Origin: Callipepla californica brunnescens
Taxonomy: Eukaryota > Chordata > Aves > Galliformes > Odontophoridae
Direction of reading: 5' to 3'
DNA: 64,000 nucleotides
Assembly: GCA_023055505.1 (NCBI GenBank)
Contig: JALIRH010000006.1
Location: 22,107,105-22,171,104, forward strand
The notes beneath the pieces are model-generated. The model was not told the DNA's origin. It saw nothing but the letters and a program-made list of their open reading frames with translations, and did not search any database. This document shows, one piece after another, positions 23,580 through 36,178 of the stretch. A program made the position numbers and the translations under genes. The first letter of the stretch is position 1. Every line of letters starts with the position of its first letter.

Positions 23580-26500
23580 GCAGCAGTAACACAGTGACAA
23601 AGACAATACCAGGTCATCATCTCCAGCATTCAGAAAAAGGGAACCAAGTAAACAAGTGTAAGAATCCAAGTCTTAGCAGTGGGGGAAATATCTGCTCCTG
23701 TGTACTGTGGAAGGCTGAGGAGAAGCTGGGGAGAGCAGTGAAGGGTGTCTACAAATGCATGGATAGGGAAGGGGGGTTACAGGGACAGAGGATAAAGAGG
23801 TCTGAATCGGGAGCCAAGATGAAATGATGACTCTGGTTCATGAAGAGTTTATCTTGTTTCTCTCTCATGTTAGGTTGGAGCATGTGTATGGCACCTCACA
23901 TGTCAAGTGGGTTTAATTAGGCTTTTAAAAGGGAGTGATTAGAAATAAACCAAGCAAGGTTAAACCTTTGGTCTGCTGCTCATGTTTCCCTGGTCTTTCA
24001 CTGGATAGATTCCTCTGACTGCAGTGAGAATTTGCCTGGGTAAAACAATGAATAAGAGTCTTTGCTTATAGCTTTAATTATGGAACTGAGCTGCAGGAGA
24101 AATCAATGTCACATTCACTTAAATTTGCTGTTTGGAGCATGTTATTCTTCTCTTTAAACAAGGGCCCTGCCTTTGTTAGCTGTGCAGATCTGAGGCAATC
24201 TTGTTGATTTTTTCCCCTGTTTCCTTATAGGTGGATTGCTACAGTTCCAAGTAACTGCAAGATGTGGCAGCAGCTACTGCTGTTATTGATAAATGGTGCA
24301 GCCAATTCAACTAGGACATACTGAGGTGCCTTTGAGGTAGTGAATTAAGAGGATTTAAAGGCAAAGCCCTGGATAGAGTGATGTATGAAGTACTCAGTCT
24401 GCCTGGTTGTGAATTGGCTGGTTGCATTTGGCTGATAGCTGTGCTATAATGCATTCACAGCAATGAGCTACTGAAGGCAGCACTGTGTACCTGTGAAATG
24501 TCTGGATACATGGAGTGCAACTGCACCCCTCCTCAAGCAGATATTTCACCTGCTTACCTCCCTTTGGGGAAAGGATGAGCTTCTCTCAATTTCTTAGGGG
24601 CTGGCTTGATGTGCTGCTTTTGTTTGGTCTACTCTTCTTGCCTCTGGCTCTTTGCTCACATGAAGACCTGTTTTGCTGCCTTTACTCTTTCTCCTACAAG
24701 TTAGGCTAAATTTGAGGAAGATGCTTTCCTATTTGCATACTAGCAGAGACTCAGAGTCTGTATCACATCTCATTAGGATTCTTCCTTCAACTTTCAGACT
24801 TAGTTATGGGTTCTTCCTACCTTTTTCCTTTTCTGTCACTTACAAGTAGACAATTTTTCCTCTCTATTTATAGTTTTGGATCTGAGAGGAAAAAAAATCA
24901 ATAAAACATTCAAATAAAACCACAGTGAAAAACAAAGAAAAAAGCACACACAGAGCCAAAGGATGTATGCTTTTTTTGGTGGTAATATACTTGAAAAGCT
25001 TTTATATTTCTGAGCAAGAGGGTATGATTGCTTTTGAAGGTATATTCAAGAATACACACAAAAATGCTTTGTGAATATCAGTGGATGAATACTTACTTTT
25101 ATAATACTTGATGACAGGAAAAAAATTGACACTAACAACTTTTCAGCTTACATGGGTTATGAAAATGCAATGTAGTATAAAAACACACTGTCACTATTTG
25201 ATTCAGAAGATAAGTGGAAAGGAAGCAACTAGCTGCTTTGAAAAGGCAAACATTATGATTGAAGACTGAAAAAAAGACTGGCATTTTGCTAGAATGCCCA
25301 ACAGCTAGTTTGCTTGCACTCAGTAAAGCAAAGCCTTTTGCTGATTTTGTCACATTGTTTTTAACTGATGTTCAGAAGAATGCATCTATGATAAAGATGT
25401 AGGGGAAATAACCTGTACTGAGATGACAGGGGATTTGATTAGATCATGAGAAATCCAGATCCCTCAGCTGAGAGATGATATTGAGAACAGTCTAAGATGC
25501 AACTAGACAGGTTGTGAAGAGATTAAGGTTTGCATGACACAAAGCTGTGGGCTAGTTGCACAGCATGATACAGGCTTAAAAATCAGGCTTTCCTCCTTCC
25601 TTTGAGGAACCTTCAATTCACTGATCCTGAAGGGAAACAATTGATGAGAATTTAGGCTTGGTGCTTTGCACATCTATTAGATTGTGGCTGACAGACGGCA
25701 GAGCAGAGCACTCATGATATTGTGCAATCATGTGGGTGGCAGAAAATGAAGGCTACCTACGGGCAGTGGGCTGCCTCCAAACCATAAACACTCAGGATAT
25801 AATCTTTTACTAGTAGAAATCGATGTAGCTAATACATGGGTTTACAGAGAGTTTATCTCAGAGGCATGACAAAATGTCCTTGTTCCTCCCCTTTTGCACA
25901 CAGAACATAAATATTCTGCCAAGCTGCTGGGATGGTGACATTCACCATGAGCCATGAGAAAATGCACCAAAGTATTTGCTATCAGTATCTCTCTACTGTC
26001 CTGATTTTAAATATCATCTAATAGTCTCCTGTTTTGTTTCTTACAATTGCAGCACATGGATTGTTTTTATAAGTGATTAAAAAAAGTAAGCCACATTATT
26101 TCTTTGCAGAAAAAAAAGGGTTCTATATTCTGTTCATCTATATTTTGTATCTCAGCTTTACTTAACTAAAATTTAAAACAACATAAAATTTCTGCAGAAG
26201 CAGTTTAATGGAGACCTGGTCTTTTTATTTACTTGTTTCTCGAGATGTTTTGAGCCCCCCCAGCGTCTTGAGTTTACATCAATATCTAAGACTTATTAGT
26301 AAAATAATTTATCTAAAAGTAAATTTATTTCATTCAGTTTAATTAAACATATTTCAGATAGTGAAAACTAGTAGATTATCAGATGATGCGTTTATAATCA
26401 CAACACTCTCCACTCTCTGTAAATGTTAGGTCATATTGCATTTTAAATGTAGGATCCTTTGTTATATTTAGTTGTCATGACTCTTCAATGCCATCTCCAG

Positions 26501-29500
26501 ATGTCTTAATAATTGGAAATAGGGTAGGGATTTCACATTGTTTCTACAGGGGACACAGATGAAAGGATCAAGGCTGAAGGGATAACACATGAAAAGAAGC
26601 AGAAGGAATTATTATTGCCAAGTCCAACAAGCATTTAGAACAGGGTGTCAGAATGGATTGACTTCAATACAAAAAAATTGCCCTAGTAACAACTGAGTAA
26701 AATGCATGAGTCAGGACCTCAAGAATTGGACTATTGTTTGATATTTCTGCAATATCTTTGCGTGTCAGTCAGCATTAGTGACTGTCTGAGAAGCTGACAC
26801 TAGCTGAAATAGTTTGTCGGTTAAGTATTGGCAATGGTCTGATTAGCCTTGTTTTAAAGGAGCATTTGTGGTGTAGATCGCTGTCTTTACCCCTGACTTG
26901 TTGATTGGCATGTTCTACTACTCACACTTGTTGCAATCCATTCTGAAGTCTTCTTGGAATACAAATACTTGGTAGTAGTGTTTTATTCCCTACTGGCTCT
27001 TCAACATCTTCACTCTTAACTTGTTTAATGACAAGTGGAAAACATCAGTGGTACTGTACATAGCCTGTACATATATTTTTGTAGGACTTACAGCGTGTTC
27101 AGGCTTCTACTGTAACTGAAAGAATCTGAAATAACTGAAAATTTGCTCTTCAGTATTATGCTTTCTTAACCCAAGTTAATTCCTTACAAGCTGCACATCA
27201 TAACTAGGCAGCTGGTGGTATAGAAAATTTTGTTTTTCATTAGTGTCAGTGTATAACTACAGGGTCTCTTTTCTAATGCAGTTGCATTCTGAGAAGAGAC
27301 TATGTAAAAATATTTCTTTCATAAACATGCTGCCACTCTGTGTGAGCTACAGATTTTTTTATTATAATGGTATTAAAAGAAGAAAATCTTTCCTAGTGGC
27401 GAAAGAGAGGGTTTGGAATAGGGCAAATAATATATAATTGCCTGGTATCAAGTTTTCCCTAATCATGAATCAAGGTTGATAATGTCTGCAGCTGACTAGT
27501 TTTCTGAAGCTCTGCTGAGGATTTCAACTCTTTTCTCTTCCCAGAACTGCAGTTCCCTCTCCTTACATCAGAGGTTGTGTAAGGTCTTGGCTTCCTGACC
27601 TGCTCTGTCTCGAGCTTTGGGCCCAGCATGCTGAGAAGTAACTATGACCCCCTATTATCTGCCTTTACAGCAGCGTTTTTTGACCTGTTCTGCCTTACAC
27701 ATGGCTGTTCTGGGGAGTCAGTATCCACCTTTGCCTTGATCACTAGCCTTAAATAATTGAATAATCTGTCTGGTTTGCAGGAGCTCTTGTGCCATCCCAA
27801 TGGCAAAGAGCCCTGTCTAGAGAGAAGAACTGTGTCTGAAGTGCTGATGTGCTCAGCTATGGTGCTGAGGGGTTGGGAGTGGTGAGGAGAGCTCCAACAG
27901 GAGAAGGCTTTAACTTCAGACTCCCAGATCAAGGAACTGCAACAGAAATTCAGAACCACTTTTGTTGTCACATCTTATTTTTTTCATGGTGTTCACTTTG
28001 ATGACTTAAGGTGCTGCTATGAAACAGAACAGCGTGAGTAAACCCCAAATAAGTGCATTAGCTGGGGAAGCAGGAGCACTGCTGCCAAAGATCATTGCTG
28101 CTGAACTTTGAAGAAGCACCAGGCAATATAGTGCCCAGCCACCTAGTAATTTAACTCTGATTCATAGTACATCTGTCAGTAGTTGATTGCTGCTGCTGGC
28201 AGAAATTGGAAAAAAAAAATCACTTTCTTGTGAAGCTAGCCATAAGTACCGTACCCTTCCTTGTAGCAAACCTAATTACTGGGGACAGAATGCATCATCA
28301 GATAATTATGCAGACCATAAAATGATGTTTGTGCACCTTTCTGTTTTTGTTTTCACACCAGGTGGGTCAGTTCACAGACGTAAAAGTCTTTTCAGAATCA
28401 GTTATAATGTATTTCCTTTCCTTTTCTGAACATCATCATTCATTCTTGTTTTAATTACAGCTATTTGAACTATAGGCAGAAGAAAATTAGGGAAATAAAA
28501 AATAAAACCAAGAACTAAGTGCTCATACTCAAACTTGAGTCACAGAGAACATATAGGTGGGGTTCATGTATCACAATCTATTTCACCACTGAAGAATATT
28601 TTCTGGATAACTGACAGATGTGAAAATAAGACAACAGCTAGAATATTTAACAGTATGCAAAAGAAGATATTTTGTTGTGGGAAGGTTTAGGGGAAAAAGC
28701 ATAAATCATGCCTCAAATGATCGATAATACATATGCTTTCAGACTCTCATGTGTCCAGTTTCAGCTCTTTGATAGAGTTTGAAAAAAAGCTTGCAAAAAA
28801 AAAAAAAGTAATGGCTGAAATAAATAATGTTTCATGGACTTCTCTGTTTTTTCCCTTTAGCCATCTAAATTTGTATTTCTCACTTCCAATAATATCTTTT
28901 AATCTTTTCTTTCTGGAAGCAGTGACGGGTTCAACAAAAGTGCTGGCTCAACTGAAAGGCTTCAAATGGAACAGGGGCAGTTGTATTCCACTTGTTGCAT
29001 CCATTCGGGTCAGAGCAGAAATGTTACGTTTTCAAATACATACTTTTTGAGCCATTGTCAGATAACATTATGGTTTACCAGATGTAGAAGGCAAACTCTA
29101 CCTAAAGCTGCAACTTTGGATGTAATTTGTAGAGACAAAGTTTCAACAGATTTCCATAACTTCTTGGTAGTTTGTGGCTTTAGCAGTTTTTTTTCTGCTT
29201 GTCTAGCATGTTGAGAAAACCAGTCTGGATTTCGGAATGACTGAAATATCCCTACTTTGTCTCTGTAAACTTGGGCAAAATTTGAGGTGAGTGTCCTGAG
29301 TGAAGCAGTATGAGAGTATTAAGAAGGGCCTTAGTGAGCAACTGGGTTAGTCTACATTTTCCTGTTAGTCACAGAATTTCACAATACTTCAAACCAAGTG
29401 AGAATGGACCAGTGTTTCCTAGTCTTGCTTTGCTGAGATGCTTTAGTGAACAAAGGACACTGAAGCACACAGCCTTCAGCATCTTATCTCTCCCCTCCCT

Positions 29501-30007
29501 GATAAACCTACCACTGTTATGAAAGCCAGACACCTACTTTTAAGATGCTATTCTGGTACAATATACTTTCTCACAGCAGACGAAGTCTTTCATGTTTGCA
29601 ACCTGCCAAATGTAGCTGAGGGATTTTAAAATGGAATCAGAAGTGAATGTGTTTTCATTGATATTTATGTAGCAGGTTTAGGGGGAAAAAAGAAGGCGGG
29701 GAAAAAAAAAAGTGAAAGATAAATATGCTTTTTACTAGTCATTCCTTTTATATCACAGGAAGTGTTCAGTATGTGAAGATGTGACTTTCAGTTTTTAAAA
29801 TCTAAAACTTGAATAATTTGCTAGAGTTATATGCAGTGGATGAGACAAATGCAGTCTGGAGCAGCACCAAGAGAGCTGACTCATTTACAGAACAGAGATA
29901 TTCAGAGAACGTTTTTCTACATGTTGAGCTTTACATATACATATAGCTGAAATTTATCCTTCAGAACCTCTGACTGCTGGTTCAGTATGATGGGATAACA
30001 GAATGGT
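23580..30007. other. Unique non-coding stretch
   Basis: No interspersed repeat was recognised. Items seen: an A13 run at 28795-28807; an acceptor-like polypyrimidine tract ending at about 28922 followed by a 97-codon open frame (listed separately); and a purine-rich patch at about 29680-29720. The 109-codon minus-strand frame at 27642-27971 starts at GTG and shows no domain. Confidence 0.45.
28923..29214 (+). other. Open frame after a strong acceptor-like tract, unassigned
   Basis: Seen: a pyrimidine-rich stretch (about 28895-28917) ends in GCAG at 28919-28922, and one frame then runs open for about 97 codons to a TGA at 29212. The translation is Ser/Thr/Cys-rich and contains Trp, Met and several Cys, unlike simple AT-rich noise, but I recognise no family or motif. 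No good donor is present, so it would have to be a terminal exon. Open frames of this length are expected by chance in a window this size, so this is a weak candidate only. Confidence 0.15.
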
Positions 30008-30066
30008 CCCCCCCCCCCAAAAAAAAAAACAAACAAAAAACCAAACCCTCCCCCCCAAAAAAAAAG
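30008..30066. repeat. C/A-rich low-complexity tract (G-rich on minus strand)
   Basis: C11 followed by A11, then CAAAC-type units, a CCC-T-C7 block and A9. The minus strand therefore carries G11 and a G7-A-G3 cluster, which could form a G-quadruplex. Long minus-strand open frames here are products of the tract. Confidence 0.9.
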
Positions 30067-31622
30067 CCAAAAAACATGAAAGAATATATTTGTGTGAAAG
30101 CTGTGTTTCTGGCTAATGGCTCTCTGTCCCTGAGGAAAAGAGTGCAAGAACTCTCTTCCACAAGAGCCCTGCACAATGGGGCTGGGGGACAAGGAATGGC
30201 AGAGCCCCGGTTCCGTGTGAGCTCTGCTCCCACAGCCCTGGAGAAAGGAGGGGGCGATGAGGCAGCCAGTGAGCAACCCAGGGCTCTGGGAGCTTGGCCA
30301 CTTCTGTGAATCCCCAGAGCTGGTCACTGTCTGTGGGAAAACGAGCTGAAGCAAGTCCACTTGGCTGTTCCACGTGATTTAGTTCTATCTGAGTTTATCT
30401 ATTTGTTTTAGCTGCATCTCCGGTACAGAGGGAGGTTATTCTCTCACTGCTTGAACTTGGGAGGCAAGAAAGGGTCTGAACACCACACTTCTCCAGGGCT
30501 CTCTGGTGGTTTACCTAACCCCACAATACCTGCCTTATGTCATCAACCCATTTGCTGCAGTCCTATTTGTTAGTGGGGAGAGACAGCCCTCTCTTGATCT
30601 GCAAAAAAAATCTTCACTGCTGCTATGATAAGCAGATTGCATTTCAAATGAACTTGAAACATGAGAAGATGACAGTTTAGGAAATGTAAAATTGAAATAT
30701 GAATGGGTTATATGCTACTGTATATGTGGGGGAGGGAAACATGATAACTGAGCAGTTTAAATAGCAGGGTTCCCCTCCGTTTCTTTTCTTCCTGGTACTT
30801 GTGGAAAATTATGGGCTTAGTACTCAGACTCCAGCACACATTTTACCACCTTGTTTCATAAGTCTGAATACAGCATTTAGTGGGAGGACAGCCTGTAATT
30901 ATGTTGTAAGTTATCAAACAAACTGCAGATGTATAAATGTGAGGGTAGGCTTAACTACTTTGTTTTGAAAAGGAACTTTAATATTAAACAAATGTGTACT
31001 TATTGGAAATGGCAGTGTTGAAAGGCTGCATTGTGAGTCTGACTTAATAAATCTAATCTTTCCCTAAAGCTTCTTGTGTTATGGAGAAATAATAAGGTAT
31101 CTCAACTAACTTAAATATTTCCTTTCATCTTAGAAAGAGGACCCCACTTCTAAAAGTAATTAATCATCTTATTTAAAGCATCTTGTGTACATGATCAAAT
31201 TTTTAATATTACCTGCACGGATGTGGTTGCTTGCACAATAACCAGGCATGTGCCTGCACAGTAGCTTAGTTTAGTACATTAAATGTTTGTGTGTATTTAG
31301 AGAAAGGAAAAGTAATATTTTCTTGCATTTATTTTTGGAAATCCTTCCTGTAAAATAAGGCTTTGACAAACAGCTAGATATGAAGCAACCTCCTCCAAAA
31401 ATTGCAACTGAATCTAGGACAAATATTTAATATCTCTCAAGAGCTATGGTTTGTGTTATTTCACTTTTTATCACTTTCTGTTTTTCCCCTTTCACCTAGG
31501 ACAGAGCAAAAATGTAGGTATACCATGTGAAATGGTCTGTTTTTTTCAATAATTCTAATTAATTCAATCATATTCTAGTCCAGTTTAACACAGTAAATTT
31601 GGATCATTCACAAATACACCAG

Positions 31623-31652
31623 ATGAACATATGGATAATGAACATATGGATA
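31623..31652. repeat. 15-bp tandem duplication, two copies
   Basis: ATGAACATATGGATA occurs twice back to back without mismatch, probably a recent replication-slippage event. It is in frame with a chance open frame and gives a repeated Met-Asn-Ile-Trp-Ile there. Confidence 0.95.
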
Positions 31653-34600
31653 ATGACCACAACTGAAAGTTCATATCAGCCACTTTCAAACCTTTTCAAA
31701 GTTTTTCTCTTCTTTCAAATAGGATGCTGGTACAGGTACTGTACAAAGAAGTGTGCTGCAAAGATAAATGTTGTGTCAGTTATCTTGCTAAATAGTTTAA
31801 TTGGTTGTGAATGAATGGGTAGACAAATATGATATTTTCTGATTATACCAATAACGATAGTAAAAAGTCCAAATATTTACAATTCATTTGTTATGGAGAA
31901 AAACGAACTTATTTTCAGCAGGAGCAAACTGGAATCAACATGAACTATCCTGAGCTTGTGATTTGTCTTTGAAACCCAGGTCATAACTTGTAGTTGTTTA
32001 CTGTCAACTACACATATCTAAGTGGCAAGTAAGCAGAAGAAAAGAATGAAGTTTTAGAGAAGCAGAGTATAGTTCAGAGTCCTGAGGTTCAGAACAAAGC
32101 AAGGAGAAAGCATTAAGGAATTGAGTCCTACAGTATTCATGGCTCTTAGAGGGAAGAGTGTCCAGAGATCAGGGATGGTGGCAGGTGGAGGCAAGGAATT
32201 CATTCTCAACTTACACTTGAGGTATTTTTAGTATTTGCTTTCTGTTGCATGTTAACCTTTCATCTGAACAAGTCAGCTCACCTGTTGTGGAACTAGTATC
32301 CAGAGCTTGCATGGTCCACAAAGCTACGTATACTTCATGGTGGATCATGTGCTTTATACATTGTTGAATGTATAACACATGCAAATTGTCGTTACAGCTA
32401 TCTGTGATTTTTTTTTATTTTTATTTTTTTTTTAGCTAAGTTTAATGCCAGATGCTGTTTTCTTGTTTTGACGAATCCCTCCTTCAGGAATATCCATCCT
32501 ACAGGAATTAATGGGACTCCAATTTTTTGATGGAATATTTCTCATGATGTTAAAGGACCAAGACAAATGACAAACCAGGATCAAATGCTATCCTGTTTTC
32601 TTTTCATGTTAGATAACAGAGATTAACAAATCTCTGCTGGTATAGTACTGTTGCCTGGCTTCATTCATTGTTTACAAAAGCAAAGAAGGAAGGACCAGCC
32701 AGAATAGCAACATGTTATAGGGAGGAGTTGCATTGCTCGGCTCTCAGAGTAAAAAGTAACTCTGTGAAGTAGCCTGTTGCCAGGCTGAGACTGTGACTAT
32801 GCACAAGAGATCAGGTGACTGTATAATTCATGCTGATTTCAACATTTTAATAATAATTTCAGTTTAGTAATTTTAATAGACAAACCTGACTGCTCCACTG
32901 GTTAGATCATTTTTTTACCTTCTGTATCTGTAGCTATGTGGGCACACATTAGATTTACCAACACCAGGAGAATTTTCCTATGATGATCTCACTGCCTTCT
33001 CAAAGGCCTTTCACATTTTCTCTTTCCATTGCAAGAGGAATAGAGAACACACTTGGTGTGGTATCATGTGTGCAGCAGCAAACTCTTCACAAAAGTTCTG
33101 ACTCTGGGAAATTTATGAACCAGACTTTTACATCCCGGGCTGAATGCTTAGGAAACAGTAACCTTCTTATTTGTGTTAATTAAACACAGATGGCAGAGTT
33201 TTGATATAATAGAACATAACAGTGACAGAAATATTTTTATTTGAAAAATTGTACCTCCAAGCCTGTTAGTTTTGTATTTAATTATACTTATTCTCTTGGG
33301 TTTTTTGAAAGTAAATAATAAAACTCCAACAGGCTTTGAACTGATTCCTGGAGATCTAGTCCTGAACCTGTGCACTTTGGTGATCAGAAATCATTTAAGT
33401 CACCTGATAAATTGCCTGTTAATGGATTTATATTAAGATTCAAAGGAAAGTGCATGGCAAGTATTGTTATGTTGGATTTGATGCAGTCTTAGAATGTTAT
33501 GATGGTTCAGGTCATAGCTGCTACTTTGATTAAGTTTTTGTAGCCTTTAGATCCAGTTGATCTGCTTAAAAAAGTTTTACTTATTTATTGTGGTTGACTC
33601 GGAGGTAGATATCACATGTATGGATTCCTGTGAGTGGGTAAAGTCTGCTGTGTGAAAATGTGCTTGAAAACTGGAACATGTTTCTAAATGTGCTGTTGCT
33701 GAAAAGATTTGCTGTGCATTAATATTTCTATTTTGTATTAATGTCAGTCTTAGTGATAATAACTGTTTAAAAAATGGCAAGAGACAATTTTTGTTCAGAG
33801 TTAACCACTGATTAGAACACCTGGCTTGGTTTAGGAGGAAAACTGTTCATAACTTTTAGATACAGAGTATAAAATCAGGTATGCTACAAACATTTATGGT
33901 GGACAACATTTTAATAACTTCTCTCTTCAGCACATAGAAAGTGAAAATATCCCTTAAAATATCTTTCCTCTTACTTTAATGGCAGACATTATATAATTTG
34001 TAGGAAGTTAAAAATGGTACTATGCAAGTCATTTCACTAATAACATGCATTTATAGTACCTGTATGTTTTTATTTATACAGATTTGGTGAAAATAGGAGC
34101 ACAAATCAGAGACCAAAGTGTACTGTACTCAGTGACACAATAGTTGGATCAGGATATCCCTGAATGCATGATACTGCTACTTTAAATGTATTCCAATCTG
34201 TGTAGCTACCAAGATGCAAAGAAGGTCACTATGAATCTCCTAATGCAGGCAATTAAATTGCATTGATAACTTTAACATCTTTCTCAGTCATCACAAACGT
34301 ATTTCCCATATGGCCAACATTCAGTATGAAACTTCTAGTAGTAAAATGCATCCATGCTTGCCAAAATCTCTGTATGAAGTAGGCCAATAACATGCACAGC
34401 CACCAACAGGGACAAGATCCACTACTGCCAGTATAATGAGAAAAAGAGCTTGATATACATCTCAACTGTATCCTTTAAAGATTGAAAGGAACAGATAAAG
34501 TGAGATGGCTATCTGAATCCAGAGTTTTAGAGATCAAGTTCAGCATTAAGGGGCACTATTTACTGTGGCTGTGTGCTACAACACTTGCAGGTAGCAGGAA

Positions 34601-35857
34601 AGAGAGTTGTAGGTATGAGTTTAGTGGCATCTGTACTTTGTAGCATCCAACCCACTATTGTGCTGGAGGAGGCAGAGGATGCCAATATTGCAGAAATAAT
34701 AATTGGACACTCCGTCTCTAAGGGCCAAGAGAAAGTTGAATTCTACTCTGAGGTCTGCAGGGCACAGTAACCAGTGTATTGAAAACTGCTAGTGATGCAC
34801 CAAATAAGCATTTTTTTTTTAAGTCAGAAGTATATGGGGAAAAGAAAAAGATGTCAGTCACTGTGATGTCTCGGCAGCTGCCCAAAAACCAGTAACTGGA
34901 AATGTGTGGATCAGCACTTGAGAGAAGTTTGTGAAATGAAGTTTTATTGGCTCTTCAGAGAAATTCATCTTACTGAAATAGTTTTCTTGTTTACTTGCCT
35001 TGAGAAAGTCAGTACTTCAGATCCAAAAACTTGTACCCCCCCATCGTCCACATCTGAAAATCATTATGTCCACTAGATATAGTATTGCTCCTGTTATAAC
35101 TGCTTGCTAGAAGTAGCTTTCCAGTCTGTGTGGTTTGCTTCCTTCTCAAACATACAATTTCCTTCCACAGTGGAAGATTATGTAGTTTATACTCTTCTTT
35201 TTGAATTAACTCAATCTAAACTTGCAATGTCTTCAGTTCCTTCAGGTGCCAGAGATCACCATATCCTAGTTCAAAGGAGTTATACCATCTGTATGTACAG
35301 AACCTGAAAGGAGCTTCTGGCAGTTTTATGAAAATCCACTAGAAGAAGCCTAAAATTACCCCGAGTTTTGGGGATTATACAATATGAATTTGTAAATTAT
35401 GAAACTCTTGGTGGTTCAAAGGAATTTAGGTAAAGATCTAGTCAGGTAACTGGCAGAAACTGTAGATATTGGAAAACTGACTAACCTTCTGCAAGGTTTT
35501 AAAATTCTGGAAAGGGTCTTTGCAGAACTGGGGAAAAGATGTATTGTGCTATGGCTCAGCCTGTGTGTCTAAAGTTTTGAAATTTCTGTGAGTGTAGGAA
35601 GGCCACAGCATTTTAAATACTCAATCACATGCTAATTCTCTATCTGTCCTTAGTTTTTCTCCATCAACTTTTGTATGATTTATGAGATTTTCAGTGAGAT
35701 TTACTTTTCGGATTCCATCTGATCTTTTAAAAAGTCCACCTTGTGCATAACATTTTGCATATCAACATGTGCTGTAGGTCCAATTATTCAGGATCCTTTC
35801 AAACTATATGAAACCCATGTGATCTGCAGCATCATTCTTGAAATCAGTAGCACCATT

Positions 35858-36178
35858 TCACATTAGGCCTCTGTGATCTGATAGGCAAGTTGTGTTTTTA
35901 AAGAAAAATACCACATAAAAACAAACACAATTGATCTTTTCAACAATTTTTAGTTTATGCCAATCTTTTATAACCCCGAGCAGCACAGGCAAAATGCCAG
36001 CCTTGGCAATCTTTGCAGACACTCTAATACGCCAAGTTCTGGCAGCAGAATATTTTTTATCAGAATTGTTTTCCAGTCTCAGTAAACGACTCCGAATGCT
36101 GGTATGCTTGTTATGGGTAAGACATCCATAGAGACCACAATGATTGCAATCAAAATGTAGTGGAGAAAATAGGAAGAG
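35858..36178 (-). other. CpG-bearing segment open on both strands, unassigned
   Basis: The minus strand is stop-free for 106 codons (36178 down to a TGA at 35858-35860) with no early ATG. It begins with a Cys-x-x-Cys and His-rich stretch and continues with a basic segment containing Tyr-Ser-Ala-Ala-Arg-Thr-Trp-Arg. On the plus strand 35954-36116 is also open for 54 codons, between a T-rich AG (35952-35953) and a GTAAGA donor at 36117. Several CpGs (CCCCGAG, TACGCC, AACGACTCCGAA) stand out in CpG-poor DNA. It could be a conserved element, an exon on either strand, or a decayed insertion. No family is recognised and frame length alone is at chance level. Confidence 0.2.

Noticed and set aside
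27642..27971. 109-codon minus-strand frame
   Set aside because: Begins at GTG, no domain recognised, no support from flanks.
29917..30360. 147-codon minus-strand frame, longest in the window
   Set aside because: Runs through the C/A low-complexity tract (Phe/Gly-rich stretch) and the GC-rich patch, where stop codons are rare; no family similarity.
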